In this document: piece after piece, positions 1 through 10,332 of the stretch
Layout: the number at the start of each line of letters is the position of its first letter
Numbering within the stretch: position 1 is the first letter of the stretch
DNA from: Macrostomum hystrix
Lineage: Eukaryota > Platyhelminthes > Macrostomidae
NCBI GenBank assembly: GCA_950097015.1
Contig: CATNEN010000002.1
Span: forward strand, 9,315,501 to 9,379,500
Length of the DNA: 64,000 nucleotides
Reading direction: 5' to 3'
Program-made: the position numbers and the translations under genes
Notes under the pieces: generated by a model
Database searches by the model: none
What the model was told of the DNA's origin: nothing
What the model saw: only the letters and a program-made list of their open reading frames with translations

Positions 1-330
1 TATATACTATGGCGACAACAGTGGTCAACAGTCGCTGCTGAACATCGTCCGGGTACAGCGGTACTAGCCTTGCGAGCCTGTAGGAAAGTTAAGTTTCCAA
101 ACATGTACCGCCTACTGGCTGTCTATGCTACTCTGCCTGTGTCGACCTGTGAGCCAGAGAGAGTATTTTCAAAGCTGAAGCAGACATTGACATGTTGTCG
201 GAGCACAATGGGTGAGGGACGCTTGGAATCTGTGCTTCTACTTCAGTGTCACCGAGCTGACTGCCCTAGACCAGCAGAGGTTCTGGACTTGTTTGCCACA
301 TCGGCTCGTCGATTGAAGTTGCTTCTTTAA
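1..330 (+). CDS. hAT transposase, C-terminal fragment (5' end outside window)
   Basis: The frame is open from base 1, so the protein enters from outside the window; about 109 codons are visible before the TAA at 328-330. The C-terminal half has the hAT dimerisation-domain pattern: a Pro/Asn-Met-Tyr lead, then LLAVYATLPVSTCEPERVFS, the usual 'A..ylsiPasSa.sERvFS' block, then a conserved RSTMG...RLESVLLLQ stretch. In the family this region dimerises the transposase and completes the RNase H-like catalytic fold. The catalytic acidic residues and BED zinc finger would lie upstream and cannot be judged. A hAT-type terminal repeat lies 370 bases downstream, so the fragment belongs to the element ending at 707. 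The visible part has no frameshift. Confidence 0.85.
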   Translation, partial: YILWRQQWSTVAAEHRPGTAVLALRACRKVKFPNMYRLLAVYATLPVSTCEPERVFSKLKQTLTCCRSTMGEGRLESVLLLQCHRADCPRPAEVLDLFATSARRLKLLL

Positions 331-707
331 GAAGCTCCACATTGCATGCAGTGACACACTTTCTCATATGATCTCTCACTGATCATTGACTGATTCAAGT
401 CAACCTCGCGCTGTCGCACATTCTAATTTATTTTTCTCAGTGTTCTCAACTGCTTTTATACTTTTGAAAATTCCGTAAAGTGCAGTAATAAAAAATGGTG
501 ACTACGATCGAACATGTATTTTGCAATTTCATTTAACAGTGTTCGTTGCCCAAAAGTGAAGATATTGGTCAATGAAATATGCACATTGGCATTTGATAAG
601 AGTTCTTTCTTGCTCAGAGATGGGTAAAATTGCGCTCCTAAAATTAAAATATTGGCGCCCCCCTGGGAAGCGGCCCCCCCCAATAAGAAATCCTGGCTAC
701 GCCCCTG
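1..707 (+). mobile_element. 3' end of a hAT DNA transposon
   Basis: The transposase C-terminus (1-330) is followed by about 370 bases of non-coding DNA. This ends at 707 in a sequence that read inward on the minus strand starts CAGGGGCGTAGCCAGG, a typical hAT terminal repeat with the CAGGG start. The bases just outside, 708-715 (GTCTGAGC), would be one copy of the expected 8-base target duplication. The other copy and the 5' terminal repeat lie outside the window, so element length is unknown. A C/G-rich stretch at 649-682 is subterminal. Confidence 0.7.
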
Positions 708-854
708 GTCTGAGCTTGAATACATTTTGAGACATCCGGTCTGTACACCAAGAGCCCCATTGGGGCAAAAATTACACAAGTAACTTACGTTTCATACAAC
801 CCAGCTTAATGCTACTAAGGTACATGTGATTACTATCCCTCAGCAGTAAAAAAC

Positions 855-1475
855 CAATGTTCCCCCAGCAGCAGAGAACTAATTCCCCCCAGCAGCAGAG
901 AACTAATTCCCCCCCAGCAGCAGAGAACTAATTCCCCCCCAGCAGCAGAGAACTAATTCCCCCCCAGCAGCAGAGAACTAATCCCCCCCAGCAGCAAAGA
1001 ACTAATTCCCCCCCAGCAGCAGAGAACTAATCCCCCCCCCAGCAGCAGAGAACTAATTTCCCCCCAGCAGCAGAGAACTAATTTCCCCCCAGCAGCAGAG
1101 AACTAATTCCCCCCCAGCAGCAGAGAACTAATCCCCCCCAGCAGCAAAGAACTAATTCCCCCCCAGCAGCAGAGAACTAATTCCCCCCCCCAGCAGCAGA
1201 GAACTAATTCCCCCCCCCAGCAGCAGAGAACTAATCCCCCCCCAGCAGCAGAGAACTAATTCCCCCCAGCAGCAGAGAACTAATTTCCCCCCAGCAGCAG
1301 AGAACTAATTCCCCCCCCCAGCAGCAGAGAACTAATTCCCCCCAGCAGCAGAGAACTAATTCCCCCCAGCAGCAGAGAACTAATCCCCCCCAACAGCAAA
1401 GAACTAATTCCCCCCCCAGCAGCAGAGAACTAATTCCCCCCCCCAGCAGCAGAGAACTAATTGCCCCCAGCAGCA
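855..1475. repeat. Minisatellite, ~23-base unit (CAGCAGCAGAGAACTAATT plus a C run)
   Basis: About 26 head-to-tail copies of CAGCAGCAGAGAACTAATT followed by a C tract of variable length (4-9 C), so unit length wobbles between 22 and 27 bases. A few units carry AGCAAAGAA or AACAGCAAAG variants. Homopolymer-length variation may be real or a sequencing effect. It abuts a related 25-base array without a gap. Confidence 0.95.
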
Positions 1476-1790
1476 GAGAACCGATGTTCCGTCAGCAGCA
1501 GAGAACCGATGTTCCGGCAGCAGCAGAGAACCGATGTTCCGTCAGCAGCAGAGAACCGATGTTCCGTCAGCAGCAAAGAACCGATGTTCCGTCAGCAGCA
1601 GAGAACAGATGTTCCGTCAGCAGCAAAGAACCGATGTTCCGTCAGCAGCAAAGAACCGATGTTCCGTCAGCAGCAGAGAACCGATGTTCCGTCAGCAGCA
1701 AAGAACCGATGTTCCGTCAGCAGCAAAGAACCGATGTTCCGTCAGCAGCAAAGAACCGATGTTCCGTCAGCAGCAGAGAACCAATTTCCC
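1476..1790. repeat. Minisatellite, 25-base unit (CAGCAGCAGAGAACCGATG + TTCCGT)
   Basis: About 12 near-identical 25-base copies that share the CAGCAGCAGAGAAC core with the preceding array but replace the C tract by CGATGTTCCGT. Because 25 is not a multiple of 3 and the unit has no stop in any plus-strand frame, all three plus frames stay open and yield the same peptide permuted. These open frames are a property of the repeat and do not indicate a gene. Confidence 0.95.
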
Positions 1791-1964
1791 CCAAACAGAA
1801 GAGAACCTCCATAATACCAGAATGGAGGCTACTTGCAGGCATCCAAACCCCCAGCACGAAATATTTCCCCTCTTTCTTTGACAGCAAACCATTGCCCCAA
1901 TATAGCAGAGAAACGATTTTACTTAGCCAAGCAGGCAACAAATATTTCCTGTTACATGTGGCAC

Positions 1965-2395
1965 TGTAGATACATTTAGAAAACTGTTAGACTCCATTAT
2001 TAACTGTTCAACATATTTGAAAACTTTTAGACTCCTTAGAAAACTGTTAGACTCCTTAGAAAACTGTTAGACTCCATTATTAACTGTTTAAAAACTTAAA
2101 AAACTTTTAGACGCAAACCTGTTAAACACATTTAGAAAACTATTTAACACATTTAGAAAACGATTAAACACATTTTTTAAACTATTAAACACATTTTAAA
2201 AACTTTTAGACACGTTTAGAAAACTGTTAAACACATTTTGAAAAAAATGTTAAACACATTTAAGAAACTGTTAAACACATTTAGAAAACTCTTATACACA
2301 TTTACATAACTATTAAACATTCGAAAACTATTAAACCCATCTAGAAAACTGTTAAACACATTTATAAAACTGGTAAACACATCTAGAAAATGGAC
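1965..2395. repeat. Degenerate AT-rich tandem repeat (~22 bases)
   Basis: About 18 diverged copies of a unit like AAACTGTTAAACACATTTAG, with AGAAAACTGTTAGACTCC variants at the left end. Copies differ by many substitutions and indels, so it is older than the neighbouring arrays. There is no coding potential. Confidence 0.85.
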
Positions 2396-2584
2396 ATCTT
2401 TACATGTAGAAATGTAGTCTCCTCTCCTTCAACACCTAGTCCTAGTGGTCCTTTAATAGAATATTGATCTAGACTGATTTTATCAGAGACTTCATAGAAA
2501 TACGTCCCTCGTTGATGCCTGATTGAGCATGGTCAGCAATTAGGGGGGCACAAGCAGGTAAATAGAATCGGCTCTGCCCCGCAG

Positions 2585-2823
2585 GCATCCAATTGCTGTT
2601 CGGACTGTTCTTCGCCTGGGAGACGCGCAATCTGCACCCCCTGGACCCGGGCGATGCTCGCCTCACCGCAGCGAGCATCGGCAACGTCAGCGCCGCAGCT
2701 CTGGTGGGCCTGGCGCTCGGCTTCTGTCTGCCAGACGACGTCGCTCCGCTTCGAGGCGTGCTGCTGATCGCCTGCCAGGTGGTTGGCGCCTCCGGCACCC
2801 TTGCGATGTTGTTCGGACACAAG
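2585..2823 (+). CDS. Exon of a GABA-B-type (class C) G-protein-coupled receptor
   Basis: After a good acceptor (CTGCCCCGCAG, ending 2584) the frame reads IQLLFGLFFAWETRNL, matching the GABA-B receptor signature at the intracellular end of TM5/TM6 (family: 'FG.FLAWETR.V'). Two hydrophobic segments follow with the GNVSAAALVGLALGF and GVLLIACQVVGASGTLA blocks, aligning with the final transmembrane helices, and then LFGHK where the family has VFVPK. So this is roughly 80 residues of the C-terminal 7TM region of a metabotropic GABA receptor-like protein, coupled to Gi/o in the family. The 3' boundary is unsure: AAG|GCGAGT at 2823/2824 could be a GC-AG donor; other GT sites lie at 2839 and 2849. 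Upstream exons are not in the window, or lie hidden in the repeats. Confidence 0.7.
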
Positions 2824-2935
2824 GCGAGTGACAGGGAGGTTTATCGGGTAAAATCATTCAGAGGGTGTTTCCAGGCCTGTAGAAGGTCGCGTGCCAAAGC
2901 ACAAGTTGGAGTAGGTTTTTCGATGATGTAGCTTC

Positions 2936-3925
2936 TAACCAACTAGTTTGCTTCAGTCTTCTTCTCTCAACTAGTTTGCTTCAGTCTTCTTTTCTCAACT
3001 TGTTTGCTTCAGTCTTCTTCTCTCAACTAGTTTGCTTCAGTCTTCTTTTCTCAACTTGTTTGCTTCAGTCTTCTTTTCTCAACTAGTTTGCTTCAGTCTT
3101 CTTTTCTCAACTAGTTTGCTTCAGTCTTCTTCTCTCAACTTGTTTGCTTCAGTCTTCTTCTCTCAACTAGTTTGCTTCAGTCTTCTTCTCTCAACTAGTT
3201 TGCTTCAGTCTTCTTTTCTCAACTTGTTTGCTTCAGTCTTCTTTTCTCAACTAGTTTGCTTCAGTCTTCTTTTCTCAACTAGTTTGCTTCAGTCTTCTTT
3301 TCTCAACTAGTTTGCTTCAGTCTTCTTTTCTCAACTAGTTTGCTTCAGTCTTCTTCTCTCAACTAGTTTGCTTCAGTCTTCTTTTCTCAACTTGTTTGCT
3401 TCAGTCTTCTTCTCTCAACTAGTTTGCTTCAGTCTTCTTTTCTCAACTAGTTTGCTTCAGTCTTCTTCTCTCAACTAGTTTGCTTCAGTCTTCTTTTCTC
3501 AACTTGTTTGCTTCAGTCTTCTTCTCTCAACTAGTTTGCTTCAGTCTTCTTTTCTCAACTAGTTTGCTTCAGTCTTCTTTTCTCAACTTGTTTGCTTCAG
3601 TCTTCTTTTCTCAACTAGTTTGCTTCAGTCTTCTTTTCTCAACTAGTTTGCTTCAGTCTTCTTCTCTCAACTAGTTTGCTTCAGTCTTCTTTTCTCAACT
3701 AGTTTGCTTCAGTCTTCTTTTCTCAACTTGTTTGCTTCAGTCTTCTTTTCTCAACTAGTTTGCTTCAGTCTTCTTTTCTCAACTAGTTTGCTTCAGTCTT
3801 CTTTTCTCAACTTGTTTGCTTCAGTCTTCTTTTCTCAACTAGTTTGCTTCAGTCTTCTTTTCTCAACTTGTTTGCTTCAGTCTTCTTTTCTCAACTTGTT
3901 TGCTTCAGTCTTCTCTCGACTTGTT
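2936..3925. repeat. Minisatellite, 28-base unit, ~35 copies
   Basis: About 35 copies of a 28-base unit beginning CTAGTTTGCTTCAGTCTTCT. Only two positions vary in a near-binary way: CTAG/CTTG at the start and TTTT/TCTC near the end. A last shortened unit sits at 3905-3925. Three units make 84 bases without a stop in one frame, so long repetitive open frames appear that are not genes. It probably lies inside an intron of the GABA-B-like gene. Confidence 0.97.
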
Positions 3926-4001
3926 TGCGTTCGTAACCAGGAAAGCTCACAATCTGATTCTTATAGGCTTGGAAAGAACTAAAAACTTTTCCGTATTGCA
4001 G

Positions 4002-4066
4002 GTACTGCTGCTCCTGAGCAACTCGTGAGCTTTCTGTCTGAATTGCGAGTCGACTTCAAAGCGTAA
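4002..4066 (+). CDS. Possible terminal exon of the receptor gene
   Basis: A pyrimidine-rich acceptor (TTTTCCGTATTGCAG, ending 4001) precedes a short frame reading TAAPEQLVSFLSELRVDFKA before a TAA at 4064-4066. This would need a two-base carry-over from the preceding exon, which none of the obvious donors near 2823-2850 gives, so the assignment is speculative. The alternative frame stops after eight residues. Confidence 0.18.
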
Positions 4067-5013
4067 CTGGCCCAGGCAGTTTGGCGTGAACCTCGTCTCG
4101 TAGACAACTGTGAGCAAAGCAATCAAACTGCATATGTTCCAACTAAGACAGCTCGAAATATCTAATTGGAATATTGGCTATCTGGTAAAATTTTCCCGTT
4201 AACAAATACAAATGAGCATAATACCAAATAGTTGATCAACACTATATTCTTTCCAGAGAGAGAAATGTGATAATCCATTCCTGTTGGATTGATTTCTATT
4301 ATATCAAATAAAATGGACTCGAATATAATATTTCTGGTTAATAAAGAAAAATAGCAAGAATAATTGCAATTGTGCGGTCCTTACATTATCATACCGATTT
4401 GAGCATGCATTTCAATTAGAAACTTTGTCAGATAAATTGAATTAAAGTTCATCTTGTAATGGGAATAATCATTAAAACAGGTACTGAACAATAGTACGAG
4501 CGTAACGCATCAGCGTGAAGCCTGAAACTTAAATATGCAACGACGCATCTTTATCGTGTTAGCTCGTAAACTCAATTTGCCAACGGCAAAATAATAATTC
4601 TGAAGTCAGTTTCAACTCAATAATTTAGTACAAACGACTTTCCTGACGACGCTCTGGACCTAAGAGCAAGTTGTGAGAGCTAGTGCTTCACATGCAGCTT
4701 AGTTAGATTGATTGTCGCATTGTTTTAAGTAAGATATTCAACATTGGTTTTCTCTGCCTTGCTTGAGCTTTGCAAAAGTCTAAAATTATGTATACTGTTC
4801 TAGTACCTTGAGTACCCTTGAGCTTTTATTCAGAACCTGATCTTTATGAGAACAATTCAGAATAGTTATAGTCGTTCGCATATGGTGAACCTTGAATCGA
4901 CAAAGAAACGGCTCAGTTATTGTTTGGTGAGCGGGGGGCAGTCATGAGCAAGGTAGAATCGTAACGTCACAGATAATGTTTTTAGTTAACCGGCTAGACA
5001 TGCGTATCCCTAA
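4067..5013. other. No gene seen
   Basis: AT-rich non-coding DNA with no frame longer than about 60 codons that resembles a protein, and no tandem repeat. It could be 3' untranslated and intergenic sequence of the receptor gene. Confidence 0.5.
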
Positions 5014-5190
5014 GGGGGTCGGTGGCAGAGCGGTTAACGCAGTTGACTCTCGCACTGAATGTCCCTGAGCTCGATTCCGCGAGGAGGCCACTTTAATTTG
5101 GGGCGCAGCTGCGGAGAGCAGGCTTGGGGGCTTGTTGTGCAATTTACGGCCTTGAGGGCCAACCTCCAAGGCACAGTTGTTGTGAGCTGC
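5014..5190 (+). mobile_element. tRNA-derived SINE, family 1, head half
   Basis: A tRNA-like promoter is visible: A-box-like GGTGGCAGAGCGGTTAACG near 5020 and B-box-like GAGCTCGATTCC near 5068. The body follows (GGGGCGCAGCTGCGGAGAG, then GTGCAATTTACGGCCTTGAG). The same body occurs in reverse at 24190-24350 and 20700-20815, which defines the family. The acceptor stem does not pair, so this is not a functional tRNA. The right end is diffuse. Confidence 0.75.
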
Positions 5191-6084
5191 ATCTCACAAT
5201 GACATTGCTCCGACCCCTGCGTCTCTAAACCTTCCACCCCGGCCACCTGCTCAATCCAGTTCTGCCCGGCCCCGGCTTAGGCACCCTCCTTTATGGTTGT
5301 TTGTCGCTCGCCCATTGGCTGCCCCCTGCGCCGTCTTCGCTAGTCCAATCAGGCCTCTCGCCAAGGAGACTTCTGATTGGCTAGCCGGCCTCCTTCTCTC
5401 TCTCTCGGCTCTCAGCCTTGTGTGTTTGCTCCCACCCCAGCCCTGCGTGGCTTAGCCCTATCCCGTCCAGCCCTATGCCCTCGCCTCACCCCATGCTGTT
5501 ATTTATTAGCACGCGCTGCCCGTGGCCAGCCCCCGCGCCGCCCGAGTACTATTGTGAGAACGCTGCCCTGAGTTAGAAGCGAACAATCCATACAATAATA
5601 AACTACGCAGCCTGAGCTACACTAATTGCCATGAGTGCAGCGTTCGATCCCTCTCGGTAAGATAAGCATTAACGAGTTATTTGTCCATGCTCAAACCTTG
5701 TTCCTCTGCCCGACCTCTGCTGCTGCCAAAAGCTCATCATCATCATCCTTCTCCTCCAGAGTCTTCCCTCGAGTCTGCGAAGCGTCGGTACGCCTCCAGA
5801 CCGTCATCCACCTCTCTCTGGGGCTGTCGAGTGGCTACCCGCTCGCAGTCAAAGCCTTCGCGCATCCTTCTGTGCCGGGCTTAGCGAGTGTCTGTACGCT
5901 CCAAGCCCATCCCATCTCTCCTCGGAGTTTCGGAACGCCTCGAGGGTCGCTGCTTCCCATCCCTCCTCCCCCGGCAAGCTTTGGGTGGTCCGTACCCGAA
6001 CCCCTACTACCGCGTCGGCGAACTGCCGACGGTACCGATAAACTACAACACAGTGAAAGCTTACACTGCCTGACGATGAAAAAG
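5191..6084. other. GC/CT-rich stretch, no gene recognised
   Basis: CT-rich DNA (for example CTTCTCTCTCTCTCGGCTCT near 5391) with several overlapping open frames on both strands. None shows a domain, a signal peptide in a good context or splice sites joining to anything. Base composition alone explains the open frames. Confidence 0.45.
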
Positions 6085-6238
6085 TACACGTGTGCGTGTT
6101 GGTGTTTGCAAAGGAATCAGCGAAATGGGCGGAATTGCCTCCTCGCTGCATGGCGGCGGGTCTACTGTCTCTAAATGAGATGTGCCATTGCCCACAGCCC
6201 TCCTGCAATTATTATTACATTATTAAGCAAATCCCCGA
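6085..6238 (+). mobile_element. SINE family 1, tail half
   Basis: Matches the 3' part of the family: a GTGTGCGTGTTGGTG-like GT-rich stretch, CAGCGAAATGGGCGGAATTG, then GATGTGCCATTGCCCACAGC and CCTGCAATTATTATTACATT at the end. The same block is seen at 21485-21640 (plus) and in reverse at 20525-20600 and 24015-24110. Confidence 0.7.
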
Positions 6239-6394
6239 ATTGAAAGTTTCCACAGAATACATCAGGGCACGAGTTGAACAGACAAGAGTATTTCTGGACG
6301 CAGTTTGACACAGCAAACGCTGCCGCAGACTCGTCACTTGGTCTATTGATCTATCTAAGAACTGGAGCACTCTAAGTTCGACAGCCAGCGAACG

Positions 6395-6660
6395 GAAATA
6401 AAACCGGGCCAGATGTACAGCCGAAGCTTTTTATCGGCGCTTCTAAAGGCTGTGTACAGCTACTCAAAGGCTGTGGACTGAGAAGGCCGCCACACGTGTC
6501 CGAATTTCTACCCCATTTAATGCTGGTGCCCATTTTACAGCTCAGGGAACTGAAGCACTGGGGAATTAGATATTTACTCACGGACACAAATTGTCTCCGT
6601 AGGGCTGTGTTTCGAACTACCGACCCCCGGTCGAAAGTCAGAAGCTCATAACCACCAGGC
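6395..6660 (-). mobile_element. tRNA-derived SINE, family 2
   Basis: On the minus strand it begins with a tRNA-like segment (GCCTGGTGGTTATGAGC, then B-box-like GGTAGTTCGAAAC) and runs through a central block which on the plus strand reads AATGCTGGTGCCCATTTTAC then AGCTCAGGGAACTGAAGCA. A second copy at 15625-15897 shares this order. Ends were set by comparing the two copies. Confidence 0.75.
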
Positions 6661-6934
6661 TAAAAACTCCTGTCTTTCCATTAATACAATTTTCATCCCC
6701 AGATCTTCTAGAAGGCTCTTCCTTCTGTTTCTATCTGGCAAAACTGGCTGCCACTGGGCAGAGACATGTAATATTTCATGGACCAATCAGCTAGTAACTG
6801 CTCAATAGACCATGCACTACAGGTTAGCACCTCATCGCTTCAAATTCACATTCTCTTCGAATGGACCTTGCATGACTTTGCGACAGAAACTTTTTTAAAA
6901 CAAATTAACTAAAAGTTTAGTGGGCTGCAGCAAT

Positions 6935-8141
6935 ATGATTGCCAGTAACATTTGGAAACTGTCGCTCTTTGTGCTTCTAATTGGTTCAACGATGGCGTAC
7001 GAAGCTTGCTCTGCTGTGTACGACCTGGTGACCTCCGACTGCCCATCGGCTCTGCCTGAGGCGGCCGTGTCGACTCCGAGTGAGTCGGAATGTGTGCTTC
7101 GCTGCACTTTGAGTGGCGACTGTCGCCTCTCCGTATACCTAAAAGATAGCTCCGAATGCTACAGCCTGGCAGCCCAACCGCCTTCGACTCCCGGCTGCAG
7201 CCCCAGAATGAGTGTGAGACGGAAACGGACAGGTAGTGGTTCCAGTAAGAGCACTTTCTTGTTTTAACCTCTAGTTTGTAGAAAATTAAGAGGCCACTGC
7301 TCCCTTTTTTATGATTTGCAGCCAGAAGCATGCCGTTGACAGAAAACTTGACGGCCCGACCGGCGACTGTCGCAGTTCCTGGAATTTCAGCCTTGAGCTT
7401 CGCCTCGAGAGTAGTGATTTGGTACAACTTTAAAGTGGGCTTCTCCAATCTGGCCGGCTCTCTCTACACAGCTGTACCTCAAAACATTGCCCAGCAGGAC
7501 CCTCTCAACGGTGTTCGCCTAAACACTAGCTCCAGCTCCTTCATTGCTGTCAGCACGAATGGCTTTAGTCAGTACATCTTACTGAACAATAAGTTTACTA
7601 TTTACTTTCGAGGAAAGCTAGCTGCGACTTCAGAGTAAGAAAATCCAAGTCAGAAGTCTTTTTAAATAAATAAAACCAGTGACTTAGTTTTACATCGTCA
7701 TTGACTTTTAGAGCAAAGTGTCTCAGCTCCTTTAGCAGCTGTCTCTCAAGCGCCTCCGTGAGCCACTTCAACACCCGAGCCGACGGTCAAATCCAGTCTA
7801 GGCATTACTTAGTGGACGGCTCCAAACAGTACACTGAGATCATCTCCAACACCGGGCTGGTCACGGATGGGATCTTAAAAACTGTCTCCCTCGGAGTGAG
7901 CTTCACCGGGTCGAACTATGAATCTCATGTCTACATGAATGGTGTGCTGTATGACACCGACTCGCCAAAGACATTCGGCAGCGACCCCGCTGCAATGGAT
8001 AGCTTCAACTGTCTTCGTATCGGCGACTGCAATACCGCCGGGCCAGCGCCATTCAACGGCTGGCTTGAGTGCTGGGGCTTCGTCACAGCATCGCTCACCC
8101 TTAATCAGTTCCTAGAACTCGAAAATCTCTGCGGCGGATGA
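6935..8141 (+). CDS. Secreted PAN/apple-like plus laminin-G-like protein, three exons
   Basis: Exons 6935-7232 (or 7244), 7322-7634 and 7712-8141 join in frame through GT-AG introns of about 80-90 bases, giving about 346 residues ending CGG*. The start is the ATG at 6935, because it opens a clear signal peptide (MIASNIWKLSLFVLLIGSTM). Residues about 22-95 are Cys-rich with the spacing of a PAN/apple-like module (ECVLRCTLSGDCR...ECYSL). The rest resembles a LamG/concanavalin-type beta-sandwich: a strand-rich region with SLGVSFTGSNYESHVYMNG and a terminal ECWGFVTASLTLNQFLE, the usual LamG end. A secreted or cell-surface carbohydrate- or matrix-binding protein is inferred; the ligand is unknown. 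Two donors, GTAGTG at 7233 and GTAAGA at 7245, both keep frame, so four residues are uncertain. No frameshift is present. Confidence 0.75.
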
Positions 8142-10332
8142 TGCAACCAAGCGGCAACTAAGGATACTGGTTATTTACTGAAATTTTTGACAAGACCCAA
8201 GCAACGAATAAGCATATGCTATCACGTCCGATGAACCCTGTTAAAGACGACATGAGAAATGCCTTACTTACCTTATCTTTAAGTCAGAAGTAGTTAAAGT
8301 CCGTCTCATCTTACCCTGGCTTTGCCTGACCACTAAATTAACACTTTTACTATGCGTACACGATCCTCAGTCGAATTCAAAGTACAGACGTCAGTTCGTG
8401 CTTTGTTTATAAAACGAAGTTTGTTAACAACTTTGCTACGATTTTATCCGTCTTTCATTACTTTTTAAGATACTGATTAAAAAGTAAAAGCACTATTGCA
8501 ACGAGTTTTCTAGAGTGCGTCGCCAATTCCGCGGAACTCCAGTGCAAGCATGGAGTCACGCGGAGTCACATCCTTCCGGCCGCAGCTCACAGATTCTTTG
8601 TTAGACATGAGACAGTCCCCCTCACAGTTTATTTGCAGCAAAAAATGTTGCTCTCATAAGCAGTCTGGGCTGCTGAATTCAACCCCTACTGGAAAGTCTT
8701 CCGTCGTGCTTTGGACAATTCTTTTCGGTCTGAAAACGTTTCATCTTTCTTCATGAAAAACTTTGCCGATCCGCCTATGACAACGAGCGGGATTCTATGT
8801 TGAATCAGAACGGACGACCTACTTCAGTACGTGCCACCTAACACGTAAATAAAGTTTTAGTCTTTAGCCAAATTTTTTACAACGTCCGACTTTAACAACA
8901 GCAAGTCAGTCAGCAGCTTCATAAGTACGACAGATGCGGAAAAATCTTTTTGGCCGCTTTCCGAAGCTTTTTTTCAATATACTTTTTCAAAGTTAGCTCG
9001 TATGCTCGCAGTTAGCGAGAAAAATCATGCCATATTGTATCAAAAGTGCATTGGTTGAGAACGTCAACAAGAATCAGCCAGTCCTAACCCGGAGAGACAA
9101 TGCCATAAATAGCTTCGCGGATCGTCTCCATGCGTTGAATACATTCAGTCCGTATCCAATTCTCGAAGACGTTGATTGATATCCAATCCATTTGGTCCAA
9201 CGCCGAGAGTCATTCGATTCCGTCAATCTCCGAGGCCGAGTAGCGTCGAAGAGATTTTAAGTCACTCGCAGCAAAGTGCTGCTCAAGATGATTAGCTCAG
9301 TCTCCCTGCGTTTGCACAGTTGCAAACAAAGAAGCTGAGTAGTATTTTATCACATACTTTTGGATTTTAATTACATAGGAACAACGTCAAAGTCTTTTAA
9401 TTCACTTTTGGCTGGAACAAAACTTTTCCCATCAGCTCGTTGCCCATGTTTCCTGCTTGAATTAGTTTCTCTACAATGAGGCACGCTGGTCGGGGCCTTC
9501 CGTACAGGTTTCCTGGCCATTGCTCGAAGGTTTTACTCGTAAGGCTTCCGTTTCTTTATTAAAAACGCAGCTTTAGTTTTTACGATACAAATCCAAGAAG
9601 CCAGAGCAGAGCCCCAAGTTTGGAAGTTGTATTGTTAATTAGAGTAATGCTTGCTGGACGATTTTCCTGACCAAAATGGGACACACACGTTCTACTGTTT
9701 ATTAAGTTACCGCATTATATGTTAATTTACTGGCATAATGTGCTATTGCCTTAATGCAGCACCTGCAGGAGTATTTCTGCTGACTTTCTGACTTATCAAT
9801 TAGAAAGTCGGGATGGTAACGGACTGAAAGTAACGACTTGTCAGCTTCGCTGGAATGTTGGGCCGCACAGTCAGCACCTTAGTCTTCGGCGTTTTGACAA
9901 CTAGGCCAAGGCAGGTTTTAAGGAGGGCATGTTTTACCCTCTGTGGTGACCTAAGTTATTCTTTGGTGCACTTTTGTGTAGTTCTGCATGCGATATGCGT
10001 TGCGTAACTCTGCACGAGGTTCTCTCTTAGTATCTCACCACTTACTATGCCAATTTCGTCATTGCACGTTGTGTACACTCATACTGTACATTCAATATAT
10101 TCAATATATAACAAATTGTGGATGCCTACTTGGCTTTGAACGTTTACTACCAACAAACTGCGTTTGGCCTACAAAACCCTCATTGAAATAAATTAGCCAA
10201 TTAATACAAAATTCGGCACTTGAAAGAATTAGAAAGTAGTCACATCAAAGTAGTCGCTTGTGTATCGACGCTGACAGTTTGACAAGCTCAATGAAAGCGC
10301 TAGACCAAGCCTCAGGAAAGAGCACAGCCTGA
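8142..10332. other. Intergenic, no gene seen
   Basis: About 2.2 kb with no recognisable coding region or tandem repeat. A possible AATAAA polyadenylation signal sits at about 8848. Short open frames at 8550-8756 and 9988-10191 show no domain, splice continuity or composition unlike their surroundings. Confidence 0.55.

Noticed and set aside
1461-1969. Gln/Arg/Ser-rich open frames in all three plus frames
   Set aside because: They are translations of a 25-base minisatellite that happens to lack stops; same peptide permuted, no splice sites, no start context.
3032-3982. Phe/Leu/Ser-rich repetitive frames resembling membrane proteins
   Set aside because: Generated by the 28-base array; composition follows from the CT-rich unit.
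5020-5092. tRNA gene with GTGGCAGAGCGG start
   Set aside because: No acceptor pairing and body shared with other SINE copies.
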